Shown one piece after another: positions 35,334 to 43,392 of a stretch of 52,271 nt of DNA. Under the pieces are notes generated by a model. That model was not told the origin of the DNA. It did no database searches and saw only the letters and a program-made list of their open reading frames with translations. A program made the translations under genes and the position numbers. This stretch comes from JAGLSB01 sp023135955 (GTDB lineage: Bacteria; Bacteroidota; Bacteroidia; Bacteroidales; GCA-2748055). The stretch is taken from contig DAOVIO010000013.1 in assembly GCA_030673645.1 (NCBI GenBank), positions 1-52,271 of the forward strand, in the 5' to 3' direction. Numbering within the stretch: the stretch's first letter is position 1; each line of letters starts with the position of its first letter.

Positions 35334-35699
35334 ATGATACAGCAAGAAAGTAGACTATTAGTAGCCGATAATTCTGGTGCAAAAGAAGTACTTTGTATTC
35401 GTGTTCTTGGTGGAACACGTAGGCGTTACGCATCCTTAGGCGATAAAATTGTAGTTACTGTTAAATCTGCGGTACCTTCAGGTGAAGTCAAGAAAGGTAC
35501 AGTAAGTACTGCGGTAATTGTCAGAACAAAAAAAGAAGTTCGTCGTCAGGATGGAAGTTATATTAGATTTGATGACAATGCGGTTGTTCTTTTAAGTGCT
35601 ACAGATGAAATGCGTGGAACAAGGATTTTTGGGCCCGTAGCAAGAGAACTTCGTGATAGCTATATGAAAATTGTTTCATTAGCTCCTGAGGTATTGTAA
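35334..35699 (+). CDS. rplN: 50S ribosomal protein L14
   Basis: L14 (121 aa) lies at the subunit interface and is the binding site for the silencing factor RsfS. It begins MIQQESRLLVADNSGAKEVLCIRVLGG, with VRTKKEVRRQDGSYIRFDDNAVVL and the C-terminal RGTRIFGPVARELRD, all highly conserved. Length is essentially invariant across bacteria. Confidence 0.98.
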   Translation: MIQQESRLLVADNSGAKEVLCIRVLGGTRRRYASLGDKIVVTVKSAVPSGEVKKGTVSTAVIVRTKKEVRRQDGSYIRFDDNAVVLLSATDEMRGTRIFGPVARELRDSYMKIVSLAPEVL

Positions 35700-35717
35700 T
35701 ATCAAAAATTATTAAGG

Positions 35718-36041
35718 ATGCAAAAAAAATTACATATTAAGAAAGGTGACCAGGTATTTGTCAACACTGGCGAATACAAAGGTCAGCAAGGTCGTGTATT
35801 GGAAGTACTCAGAAATAAAAACAGAGCTATTGTTGAAGGAGTAAATATGATTTCCAAGGCCACAAAGCCTAATGCTCAGAACCCACAAGGTGGAATTACA
35901 AAGCAAGAGGCTGCCGTTCATATTTCAAATCTGAATCTTGTTGATCCTTCAAGCGGAGAACCTACGAAAATTAGCAGAAAGCTTAATGAGAAAAACAAAT
36001 TAGTTAGAATATCTAAAAAATCAGGGGAGGAGATTAAGTAA
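35718..36041 (+). CDS. rplX: 50S ribosomal protein L24
   Basis: L24 (107 aa) starts 50S assembly by binding 23S domain I. Its KOW motif is HIKKGDQVFVNTGEYKGQQG (about 6-25), and the VEGVNMISKATKP segment follows. The final A of its TAA stop is shared with the rplE ATG (TAATG), a second coupled junction in the operon. Confidence 0.96.
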   Translation: MQKKLHIKKGDQVFVNTGEYKGQQGRVLEVLRNKNRAIVEGVNMISKATKPNAQNPQGGITKQEAAVHISNLNLVDPSSGEPTKISRKLNEKNKLVRISKKSGEEIK

Positions 36042-36586
36042 TGGACTATATTCCTAACTTGCAAACCAAGTATAAAGAAGAAATTGTACCCGCGCTGATA
36101 AAAAAATTCAGCTATACATCTGTTATGCAGGCACCTCGTCTGACAAAGATTGTATTGAATGAGGGTGTTGGTGAGGCTGTTGCCGATAAGAAACTTATCG
36201 ATGTGGCACAGGAAGAATTAACACTTATTTCCGGACAAAAAGCGGTTCAGACTAATTCAGCCAAAGACATATCCAATTTCAAACTCAGAAAGGGTATGCC
36301 TATTGGAACAAGAGTCACTCTTCGTCGCGAAAAAATGTACGAATTTTTAGAAAGGCTCATCAATGTAACTCTACCCCGAATTCGTGATTTCAACGGAGTC
36401 ACTAGTAAGTTTGACGGCCGCGGAAATTATTCACTTGGTATTTCGGAACAAATTATTTTTCCTGAAATAGAAATTGATAAGATCAATAAGATTATGGGAA
36501 TGGAAGTGACTTTAGTTACTACCGCTAACACCGATGAAGAAGCATTTGCATTATTAAAAGAATTTGGATTACCATTTAAAAAATAA
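36041..36586 (+). CDS. rplE: 50S ribosomal protein L5
   Basis: L5 (181 aa) binds 5S rRNA and contacts P-site tRNA and S13. It has APRLTKIVLNEGVGEA (about 32-47), LRKGMPIGTRVTLR (about 87-100), and NYSLGISEQIIFPEI (about 131-145). Length is normal. It overlaps the rplX stop by one base. Confidence 0.97.
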   Translation: MDYIPNLQTKYKEEIVPALIKKFSYTSVMQAPRLTKIVLNEGVGEAVADKKLIDVAQEELTLISGQKAVQTNSAKDISNFKLRKGMPIGTRVTLRREKMYEFLERLINVTLPRIRDFNGVTSKFDGRGNYSLGISEQIIFPEIEIDKINKIMGMEVTLVTTANTDEEAFALLKEFGLPFKK

Positions 36587-36597
36587 AATATACTGGT

Positions 36598-36867
36598 ATG
36601 GCAAAAGAATCAATGAAAGCTCGTGAAGTTAAGCGCGCAATGTTAGTAGAGAAATACGCTGAAAAAAGAGCAAAGTTAAAAGCAGAAGGTGATTACGTTG
36701 GACTCAGCAGACTTCCCAAGAATTCTAACCCCATCAGAATGCATAACCGCTGTAAAATTACAGGCAGACCTAAAGGTTATATGAGACAGTTTGGAATTAG
36801 TAGAATTACTTTCCGTGAAATGGCTTCTGCAGGTTTGATTCCGGGAGTAAAAAAAGCAAGTTGGTAA
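36598..36867 (+). CDS. rpsN: 30S ribosomal protein S14, zinc-independent form
   Basis: S14 (89 aa) of the long, zinc-free type: the C-terminal half reads HNRCKITGRPKGYMRQFGIS and lacks the second and further cysteines of the CxxC...CxxC zinc finger found in the 61-residue form. It sits between S17-L5 and S8 in the spc order. The C-terminal ASAGLIPGVKKASW is conserved. Confidence 0.96.
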   Translation: MAKESMKAREVKRAMLVEKYAEKRAKLKAEGDYVGLSRLPKNSNPIRMHNRCKITGRPKGYMRQFGISRITFREMASAGLIPGVKKASW

Positions 36868-36889
36868 AAAAGGTTTAAACAATAAAGAG

Positions 36890-37285
36890 ATGACAGATCC
36901 TATTGCAGATTATTTAACAAGATTACGAAACGCTGTTATGGCGAATCACAAAGTGGTTGAGATTCCTTCTTCTAACTTGAAAAAGAATATGACCAAAATT
37001 CTTTTTGATAAAGGATATATCCTGAATTATAAATTCATGGAGGAGGGACCTCAGGGAACAATAAAAATTGCCTTAAAATATCATCCTGAAACAAAAGTTT
37101 CAGCTATTAAAGGGATAGACAGAGCCAGTAGACCAGGACTAAGGAAATATTCAGGTTCAGGTGCGCTACCCAGAGTACTTAACGGATTGGGTGTTGCGAT
37201 AGTTTCTACTTCAAAAGGTGTTATGACCGATAAAGAAGCAAGGAAAGAAAATGTAGGTGGTGAAGTTTTATGTTATGTATATTAA
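36890..37285 (+). CDS. rpsH: 30S ribosomal protein S8
   Basis: S8 (131 aa) binds helix 21 of 16S rRNA and in E. coli represses the spc operon. It begins MTDPIADYLTRLRNA and ends with the conserved STSKGVMTDKEARKENVGGEVLCYV. No S8 binding-site mimic could be judged in the upstream mRNA from sequence alone. Confidence 0.97.
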   Translation: MTDPIADYLTRLRNAVMANHKVVEIPSSNLKKNMTKILFDKGYILNYKFMEEGPQGTIKIALKYHPETKVSAIKGIDRASRPGLRKYSGSGALPRVLNGLGVAIVSTSKGVMTDKEARKENVGGEVLCYVY

Positions 37286-37297
37286 AAAGAAGTAAAA

Positions 37298-37852
37298 ATG
37301 TCAAGGATTGGAATTTTACCCATAGATGTCCCACAGGGAGTTAGCTTTGAAGTTAACAGTAGTAACCTTGTGACAATTAAAGGACCCAAAGGAGAACTTG
37401 AGCAGTTGGTTGATCTTGATTTAAAGGTTGAGCTTGTTGAAAATAAGATAATTGTTTCAAGACCTACTGAGCAAAAACGTCACAAATCTTTGCATGGGTT
37501 GTATAGATCACTTATTTTCAATATGGTGAAAGGTGTTACAGAAGGTTTTGAAATCAAACAAGAACTAGTAGGTGTTGGTTATAGAGCAGAAACTAAAGGT
37601 CAAATACTTGAAATCAATGTTGGATATTCACACGATATTCATTTTAGGATTCCTAAAGAGGTAAAGATCGAAACTGTAACAGAAAGGCGCTCTAATCCTA
37701 TTATTACATTGACCAGTGCTGATAAACAATTAGTTGGTCAGGTAGCTGCAAAGATCAGATCTTTCAGGCCACCAGAGCCTTATAAAGGTAAAGGTATCAA
37801 GTTTGTAGGTGAAGTTCTTAGAAGAAAAGCTGGTAAGTCAGCAAGTGTTTAA
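37298..37852 (+). CDS. rplF: 50S ribosomal protein L6
   Basis: L6 (184 aa) lies by the sarcin-ricin loop and the factor-binding site. Two repeats of the L6 fold are visible: MSRIGILPIDVPQGV at the start and the second with KQELVGVGYRAE; the signature RRPPEPYKGKGIKF-like segment here reads RPPEPYKGKGIKFVGE (about 159-174). The C-terminal tail is RRKAGKSASV. Length is normal. Confidence 0.97.
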   Translation: MSRIGILPIDVPQGVSFEVNSSNLVTIKGPKGELEQLVDLDLKVELVENKIIVSRPTEQKRHKSLHGLYRSLIFNMVKGVTEGFEIKQELVGVGYRAETKGQILEINVGYSHDIHFRIPKEVKIETVTERRSNPIITLTSADKQLVGQVAAKIRSFRPPEPYKGKGIKFVGEVLRRKAGKSASV

Positions 37853-37872
37853 TCGAATTAATTTAAATAAAA

Positions 37873-38232
37873 ATGGCTTTAACCAAGCGTGAAAGAAGGT
37901 TTAGAATTAAGAAGAGAATAAGAAGTTCTCTCAAAGGAACCCAGGAAATACCAAGAATGTCTGTTTTCAGAAGTAATAAGCAGATTTATGCTCAGGTAAT
38001 TAATGATCTTGACGGATCAACACTAATTTCTGCAAACTCTACTGAGAAACCTGTTTCTGATGTTGACAAAGGAAATAAAATTGAGCAGGCAAAATTAGTT
38101 GGAAAATTAATTGCTGAAAAAGCTAAGGAAAAAGGTATTGCTCAAGTTGTATTTGATAGAAATGGTTATTTATATCATGGCAGAATTAAGAATTTAGCTG
38201 AGGCTGCCAGATCAAACGGACTTAAATTTTAA
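37873..38232 (+). CDS. rplR: 50S ribosomal protein L18
   Basis: L18 (119 aa) anchors 5S rRNA in the central protuberance with L5 and L25. It has the basic N-terminus (ALTKRERRFRIKKRIRSSLKG), RMSVFRSNKQIYAQVINDLDGSTL and the C-terminal FDRNGYLYHGRIKNLAEAAR signature. It is 20 bases after rplF and 7 before rpsE. Confidence 0.97.
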   Translation: MALTKRERRFRIKKRIRSSLKGTQEIPRMSVFRSNKQIYAQVINDLDGSTLISANSTEKPVSDVDKGNKIEQAKLVGKLIAEKAKEKGIAQVVFDRNGYLYHGRIKNLAEAARSNGLKF

Positions 38233-38239
38233 TTTTATT

Positions 38240-38755
38240 ATGTCAAATAGTATCAGGAAAGTAAAGACAACCGATCTTGAATTAAAAGACAGACTGGTAA
38301 GTATTCAGAGGGTAACAAAAGTTACTAAAGGTGGTAGAACTTTTAGCTTTTCAGCTATTGTTGTAGTTGGAGATGAGAACGGTATCGTAGGACACGGTCT
38401 TGGAAAAGCAAACGAAGTTACTACGGCAATTGCTAAAGGTGTAGAAGACGCCAAGAAGAATCTGATTCGTGTTCCGGTTTATAAAGGCACAATTCCTCAC
38501 GAGCAACTTGCTAAATTTGGCGGGGCTTCTGTATTTATTAAGCCTGCTTCAGGTGGTACAGGAGTAAAAGCCGGTGGTGCAATGCGTGCTGTACTCGAGA
38601 GTGTTGGGATTAAAGATGTACTTGCAAAATCAAAAGGATCATCTAATCCTCACAATCTTGTAAAAGCTACTTTTAATGCACTACTTGAATTAAGAGATCC
38701 AGCTACTGTTGCAGATCATAGAGGAGTGTCAGTCGATAAAGTTTTTAACGGATAA
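38240..38755 (+). CDS. rpsE: 30S ribosomal protein S5
   Basis: S5 (171 aa) takes part in decoding fidelity and mRNA unwinding. The N-terminal double-stranded RNA-binding half has LVSIQRVTKVTKGGRTFSFSA (about 18-38), where spectinomycin resistance mutations occur in other bacteria; the region looks wild type. The C-terminal half carries GASVFIKPASGGTGVKAGGAMR (about 94-115). Length is normal. Confidence 0.97.
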   Translation: MSNSIRKVKTTDLELKDRLVSIQRVTKVTKGGRTFSFSAIVVVGDENGIVGHGLGKANEVTTAIAKGVEDAKKNLIRVPVYKGTIPHEQLAKFGGASVFIKPASGGTGVKAGGAMRAVLESVGIKDVLAKSKGSSNPHNLVKATFNALLELRDPATVADHRGVSVDKVFNG

Positions 38756-38769
38756 TAAAAGTTCAGGAA

Positions 38770-38949
38770 ATGACTAAGATAAAAATCACTCAGATAAGAA
38801 GTAAAATCGGAAGTACTGTTAGACAGAAGAGGACACTTGAAGCTTTAGGTTTAAGAAAAGTTCATCAATCTGTTGAATTGGAAGGTACTCCACAGATTAA
38901 AGGAATGGTAACTAAAGTATCTCATTTACTGAAAGTTGAAGAATTATAA
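38770..38949 (+). CDS. rpmD: 50S ribosomal protein L30
   Basis: A 59-aa frame between rpsE and rplO encodes L30: MTKIKITQIRSKIGSTVRQ, then KRTLEALGLRKVHQSVE (about 20-36) and the end GMVTKVSHLLKVEEL. Size and the T-LEALGLRK core are diagnostic, and the position in the spc order is the expected one. The start lies 14 bases after the rpsE stop. Confidence 0.95.
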   Translation: MTKIKITQIRSKIGSTVRQKRTLEALGLRKVHQSVELEGTPQIKGMVTKVSHLLKVEEL

Positions 38950-38973
38950 AAAACATTCATATTATATATCACA

Positions 38974-39423
38974 ATGGAATTGAATAATTTAAAACCGGCA
39001 AAAGGATCTACAAAATCTAAGACTAGGTTGGGCCGTGGACAAGGTTCAGGAAAAGGTGGAACTGCAACTCGTGGTCATAAAGGTCAGAAGTCCAGATCCG
39101 GTTATTCCAGAAAAGTTGGATTCGAAGGAGGGCAAATGCCACTTCAAAGAAGGGTTCCTAAATTTGGATTCACGAATATCAATAGAAAAGAATATAAAGG
39201 AGTTAATGTAAGTTCATTACAAGAGTTGGTTGATAAAAAGAAGCTTACAGATATAAGTATTGAAACACTAAGAGAAGCCGGATTAGTTTCCAGAAATGAT
39301 CTTGTTAAGATCTTGGGGAATGGAAGTCTTAGCGCAAAAATTAATGTTAAAGCTCATGGATTTTCAAAAAAGGCGATTGAATTGATTGAAGCGGCTAAGG
39401 GAACAACTGAAGTAATAAGCTAA
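38974..39423 (+). CDS. rplO: 50S ribosomal protein L15
   Basis: L15 (149 aa) is a late assembly protein with a long Gly/Lys/Arg-rich N-terminal extension: RLGRGQGSGKGGTATRGHKG (about 19-38) and GFEGGQMPLQRRVPKFGF (about 50-67). The folded C-terminal part ends AKINVKAHGFSKKAIELIEAA. It precedes secY by 22 bases, as in most bacteria. Confidence 0.97.
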   Translation: MELNNLKPAKGSTKSKTRLGRGQGSGKGGTATRGHKGQKSRSGYSRKVGFEGGQMPLQRRVPKFGFTNINRKEYKGVNVSSLQELVDKKKLTDISIETLREAGLVSRNDLVKILGNGSLSAKINVKAHGFSKKAIELIEAAKGTTEVIS

Positions 39424-39445
39424 CTGGCTAAAACACTACCTAGGA

Positions 39446-40771
39446 ATGAAAGCGTTTATAGAAACATTAAAAAATATTTATAAGATTGAAGAACTCAGGT
39501 CCAGAATTCTTTACACTCTTGGTATACTGCTTATTTATCGCTTAGGAACAAAGGTTGTCCTTCCCGGTATTGATCCTACCCTCCTGGCTGGATTGAAGAG
39601 TCAGACAGAAGGAGGTGTAATGGGATTACTTGACATGTTCAGTGGTGGTGCATTTTCAAATGCTTCTGTTTTTGGTTTAGGAATTATGCCATATATATCA
39701 GCATCTATTATTATTCAGTTGCTTGGTATAGCTGTTCCATATTTTCAGAAGCTTCAGCGTGAAGGTGAGTCGGGAAGAAGGAAAATGAATCAAATCACAC
39801 GCTATCTTACTTTAGGTATTCTTATGTTGCAAGGTCCCAGTTATGTTGCTAATCTTAGAATGCAAGCACCAGAAGCATTTATGCCTGGATTTTCATCCAT
39901 TGCAGCGGTTATTATTCTTGCTGCAGGTACCATGTTTGTTATGTGGCTTGGAGAAAGGATTACTGATAAAGGAATAGGAAACGGTATCTCGCTTATTATT
40001 ATGATAGGTATTGTAGCAAGATTACCATTCGCTACTATTGCTGAATTCAGCACGCGCCTGGATCAAGGTGGGATGGTGTCATTCCTGCTTGAAATTGTAG
40101 TACTGTTTTTCGTTTTCATGGCAACTATTCTTCTTGTACAGGGAACCCGTCGTATTCCGGTTCAGTATGCTAAAAGAATTGTAGGTAACAAGCAATATGG
40201 TGGTGTAAGACAATATATCCCTCTTAAGGTTAATGCTGCAGGTGTAATGCCAATTATTTTTGCACAGGCACTGGTAGTCATTCCTATTACTGTTGCAGGA
40301 TTTGCTGATTCTGAAAATCTTACAGGTTTTACTGCTGCTTTTGGTAATATGCAAGGATTCTGGTACAATCTTACACTCGCAATTTTAATTATTCTTTTTA
40401 CTTATTTCTATACAGCTATTACTATTAATCCAGTTCAAATGGCTGAAGACATGAAAAAGAATGGTGGATTTATTCCTGGAATTAAGCCTGGAAGAAAAAC
40501 TGTTGAATTCCTTGATACAATCATGTCAAGAATTACTCTGCCAGGGTCAATGTTCCTTGCACTTGTAGCCATTATGCCTGCTTTTGCTATGATTGCAGGT
40601 GTGAATAACCAATTTGCTCAATTTTACGGAGGAACATCTTTACTAATTATGGTAGGTGTTGTACTCGATACTTTACAACAAATTGAAAGTCATTTATTGA
40701 TGCGCCACTACGATGGTCTGATGAAATCAGGTCGAATTAAAGGTAGAGCTGGTGGTGCTTCAGGAATGTAA
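39446..40771 (+). CDS. secY: Protein translocase subunit SecY
   Basis: SecY (441 aa) is the channel of the Sec translocon in the inner membrane. Ten hydrophobic segments can be followed, beginning near 20-40; the plug region MGLLDMFSGGAFSNASVFGLGIMP (about 59-82), PYISASIIIQLL and the cytoplasmic loop EGESGRRKMNQITRY that meets SecA and the ribosome are conserved, as is C-terminal LLMRHYDGLMKSGRIKGR. No adk follows, unlike many bacteria; map comes next after 34 bases. Confidence 0.98.
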   Translation: MKAFIETLKNIYKIEELRSRILYTLGILLIYRLGTKVVLPGIDPTLLAGLKSQTEGGVMGLLDMFSGGAFSNASVFGLGIMPYISASIIIQLLGIAVPYFQKLQREGESGRRKMNQITRYLTLGILMLQGPSYVANLRMQAPEAFMPGFSSIAAVIILAAGTMFVMWLGERITDKGIGNGISLIIMIGIVARLPFATIAEFSTRLDQGGMVSFLLEIVVLFFVFMATILLVQGTRRIPVQYAKRIVGNKQYGGVRQYIPLKVNAAGVMPIIFAQALVVIPITVAGFADSENLTGFTAAFGNMQGFWYNLTLAILIILFTYFYTAITINPVQMAEDMKKNGGFIPGIKPGRKTVEFLDTIMSRITLPGSMFLALVAIMPAFAMIAGVNNQFAQFYGGTSLLIMVGVVLDTLQQIESHLLMRHYDGLMKSGRIKGRAGGASGM

Positions 40772-40805
40772 ATAATAATACACCTGTTTTCAGGTAAGTT
40801 CTTTG

Positions 40806-41582
40806 ATGATAAATTATAAGACAGAAGAAGAGATTGAGAAATTACGTGAAAGTAATTTACTAGTTTCCAAAACATTGGCTGAAATCGCTAAGTATATTCA
40901 GCCGGGTGTTACAACAGGAAAGCTAGATGCAATCGCTGAAGAGTTTATTAGAGATCATAAAGCAGTTCCGGGATTTCTTGGTTATAATAAATACCCAAAA
41001 ACACTTTGCACCTCTGTAAATTCGCAAGTTGTTCATGGTATTCCTTCTGATGACATTCTGGAAGATGGAGATATTGTTTCAGTTGATTGTGGAGTTATTT
41101 TGAATGATTATTACGGAGATACTGCCTATAGTTACGCGGTTGGGAATATTAGTCAGGAAAAGAAAGAATTACTGAGAGTAACTAAGGAATCTCTTTATAT
41201 TGGCATCGAAAATGCAGTTGCTGGCAAGAGAATAGGTGATATTGGTCATGCCGTTCAGTTTCATTGCGAAGAAAATGGATATAGCGTTGTAAGGGAAATG
41301 GTTGGACACGGTTTAGGTAGGGATTTGCACGAGGAACCAGAAGTTCCAAACTATGGAAAAAGAGGAGCTGGAGTGTTGTTAAAAAAGGGTCTTGTTATAT
41401 GTATAGAGCCGATGATTAATTTGGGAAAGAGACATATAATTCAGGAACCAGACGGATGGACGATCAGGACAACAGATAGAAAGCCATCAGCACATTTTGA
41501 ACTAGCTGTAGCTGTGGGAGATAAAGAACCTGATATATTGTCTACTTTTAAATATATAGAAGAGATCATTAATAATAAATAA
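40806..41582 (+). CDS. map: Type I methionine aminopeptidase
   Basis: Removes the initiator Met from nascent proteins. I start at the ATG at 40806 (MINYKTEEEIEKLRESN); the TTG one codon earlier is not needed. The five metal ligands can be placed: two Asp in VDCGVILNDYYGDTAYS, His in MVGHGLGRDLHEEP, Glu in CIEPMI and Glu in AHFELAVAV. At 258 aa it is the short type I form without N-terminal zinc finger. Its location between secY and infA is usual for Bacteroidota. Confidence 0.97.
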   Translation: MINYKTEEEIEKLRESNLLVSKTLAEIAKYIQPGVTTGKLDAIAEEFIRDHKAVPGFLGYNKYPKTLCTSVNSQVVHGIPSDDILEDGDIVSVDCGVILNDYYGDTAYSYAVGNISQEKKELLRVTKESLYIGIENAVAGKRIGDIGHAVQFHCEENGYSVVREMVGHGLGRDLHEEPEVPNYGKRGAGVLLKKGLVICIEPMINLGKRHIIQEPDGWTIRTTDRKPSAHFELAVAVGDKEPDILSTFKYIEEIINNK

Positions 41583-41584
41583 TT

Positions 41585-41803
41585 ATGGCAAAACAGCCTT
41601 CTATTGAACAGGATGGAGTAATTACTGAAGCATTATCCAATGCAATGTTTAGAGTTGAATTGGAGAATGGACATGTTATTACCGCTCATATTTCAGGGAA
41701 AATGAGAATGCATTATATTAAGTTGCTTCCTGGCGATCGGGTAAAGGTTGAAATGTCACCATATGATTTAACTAAAGGAAGAATTTCATTCAGATATAAA
41801 TAA
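41585..41803 (+). CDS. infA: Translation initiation factor IF-1
   Basis: IF-1 (72 aa), an S1/OB-fold protein that blocks the A site during initiation. It has QDGVITEALSNAMFRVELENGHVITAHISGKMR and the C-terminal GDRVKVEMSPYDLTKGRISFRYK, all standard. It starts two bases after the map stop and is followed by rpmJ after 7 bases. Confidence 0.98.
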   Translation: MAKQPSIEQDGVITEALSNAMFRVELENGHVITAHISGKMRMHYIKLLPGDRVKVEMSPYDLTKGRISFRYK

Positions 41804-41810
41804 AGAAAAA

Positions 41811-41927
41811 ATGAAAATTAGAGCATCTGTAAAAAAGCGTTCAGCCGATTGCAAAATCGTTAGAAGAAAAGGCCGCTTATATGTAATTAACAAGAAGAAT
41901 CCTAAGTTCAAGCAACGTCAGGGTTAA
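41811..41927 (+). CDS. rpmJ: 50S ribosomal protein L36, zinc-free form
   Basis: A 38-residue frame between infA and rpsM. It begins MKIRASVKKRSADCKIVRRK and ends NKKNPKFKQRQG, matching L36. Of the four zinc ligands (three Cys, one His) in the usual protein only one Cys (C14) is left; the others are replaced by Ser/Asn/Phe-type residues, so zinc cannot be bound in the normal way. Short length explains why it is easily missed. Confidence 0.95.
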   Translation: MKIRASVKKRSADCKIVRRKGRLYVINKKNPKFKQRQG

Positions 41928-41966
41928 TTAGTGTGATAACAATAGAATTAAAATAAGTACAGAATT

Positions 41967-42344
41967 ATGGCTAGAATTGTTGGTGTAGATTTGCCAAAAA
42001 ATAAAAGAGGAGAAATTGGTTTAACATACATAACCGGAATTGGCAGAAGCTCTGCTAAAAGTATCCTCATAAAAGCTGGAATCGATTTTGACACGAAGGT
42101 CAGTGACTGGAATGATGATCAGATTTCTAAGATTCGTAATATTATCAACGATGAATTCAAAGTAGAAGGTGAACTTCGCTCTGGTGTACAGATGAACATC
42201 AAACGGTTAATGGATATTGGCTCATACCGTGGTATACGTCACAGAATTGGAATGCCAACTCGAGGACAAAGTACTAAGAATAATGCCAGAACCCGTAAGG
42301 GAAGAAAGAAAACTGTAGCAAATAAGAAGAAAGCAACTAAATAA
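41967..42344 (+). CDS. rpsM: 30S ribosomal protein S13
   Basis: S13 (125 aa) forms the B1 bridges to L5 and touches P-site tRNA with its basic tail. It reads MARIVGVDLPKNKRGEIGLTYITGIG, with the helix-two-turn-helix in the middle and SYRGIRHRIGMPTRGQSTKNNARTRKG at the end. Length is typical. It opens the alpha cluster without its own visible terminator or promoter. Confidence 0.97.
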   Translation: MARIVGVDLPKNKRGEIGLTYITGIGRSSAKSILIKAGIDFDTKVSDWNDDQISKIRNIINDEFKVEGELRSGVQMNIKRLMDIGSYRGIRHRIGMPTRGQSTKNNARTRKGRKKTVANKKKATK

Positions 42345-42355
42345 GAATTATTAAG

Positions 42356-42745
42356 ATGGCTAAAAAGACAGGATCGTCAAGAAAAAAAGTTGTTAATGTA
42401 GAACCTAACGGGCAAGCTCACATACATGCCTCATTCAACAATATTATTATTTCCATGACAAATGGTAGTGGACAAGTAATATCATGGGCCTCAGCAGGCA
42501 AGATGGGGTTTAGAGGTTCTAAGAAAAACACACCATATGCAGCTCAGATGGCAACACAGGATTGTGCTAAAAAAGCATTTGATTCAGGATTAAGAAAAGT
42601 TAAGGTTTTTGTAAAAGGACCTGGTTCAGGTAGAGAATCTGCGATTAGAACCATTAGCGCTGCAGGTATTGAAGTAACGGAAATCGTCGATACTACACCA
42701 CTACCACATAATGGATGCAGACCTCCAAAAAGAAGAAGGGTATAA
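42356..42745 (+). CDS. rpsK: 30S ribosomal protein S11
   Basis: S11 (129 aa) is on the platform at the mRNA exit. It has HIHASFNNIIISMTNGSGQVISWASAGKMGFRG (about 22-54) and KVFVKGPGSGRESAIR (about 82-97). The end IVDTTPLPHNGCRPPKRRRV is the family signature. 11 bases separate it from rpsM. Confidence 0.98.
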   Translation: MAKKTGSSRKKVVNVEPNGQAHIHASFNNIIISMTNGSGQVISWASAGKMGFRGSKKNTPYAAQMATQDCAKKAFDSGLRKVKVFVKGPGSGRESAIRTISAAGIEVTEIVDTTPLPHNGCRPPKRRRV

Positions 42746-42768
42746 CACAATTGAAAAATTTTAAATAG

Positions 42769-43377
42769 ATGGCCAGATATAGAGGACCCAAAACAAAAAT
42801 TGCTAGAAAATTTAGTGAACCCATTTTCGGGGCTGACAAATCATTCGAGAAAAAAAATTATCCACCGGGACAACACGGTAATAATAGAAGAAGAAGGAAA
42901 ACTTCTGAATACGGACTTCAGCTAAAAGAAAAGCAGAAAGCAAAATATACATACGGTATTCTTGAAAAACAATTCCGTAATTTGTTTGATAAAGCTTCCA
43001 GAAGCAAAGGAATTACAGGTGAAGTTTTACTTCAGTTGTTAGAATCAAGATTAGATAACGTAGTTTATCGTCTAGGAATCTCTCCGAGCCGTTCAGGTGC
43101 GAGACAGTTAGTTTCTCACAGGCACATTACAGTTAATGGTGAAATCGTTAATATTGCTTCTTATACTCTTCGCCCAGGTGATTTAGTTGGTGTTCGCGAG
43201 AAATCTAAGTCATTAGTGGCAATAACTGAAGCTCTCGAATCAAACCGCGCCGGATCATCGTCTTGGATCGAGTGGGATGGTGCTGAGTTATTAGGGAAGT
43301 TTATGAATGTTCCAGAAAGATCAGATATTCCTGAGACTATTAAGGAGCAGTTAATTGTTGAATTATATTCAAAATAA
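42769..43377 (+). CDS. rpsD: 30S ribosomal protein S4, zinc-free form
   Basis: S4 (202 aa) starts assembly of the 30S body. The N-terminus (RYRGPKTKIARKFSEPIFG) has no Cys cluster, so this is the zinc-free version. The S4 RNA-binding domain shows LESRLDNVVYRLGISPSRSGARQLVSHRHITVNGE (about 90-124). In E. coli S4 regulates the alpha operon; no pseudoknot could be judged here. It precedes rpoA as usual. Confidence 0.97.
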   Translation: MARYRGPKTKIARKFSEPIFGADKSFEKKNYPPGQHGNNRRRRKTSEYGLQLKEKQKAKYTYGILEKQFRNLFDKASRSKGITGEVLLQLLESRLDNVVYRLGISPSRSGARQLVSHRHITVNGEIVNIASYTLRPGDLVGVREKSKSLVAITEALESNRAGSSSWIEWDGAELLGKFMNVPERSDIPETIKEQLIVELYSK

Positions 43378-43392
43378 AATAATATTTACTTT

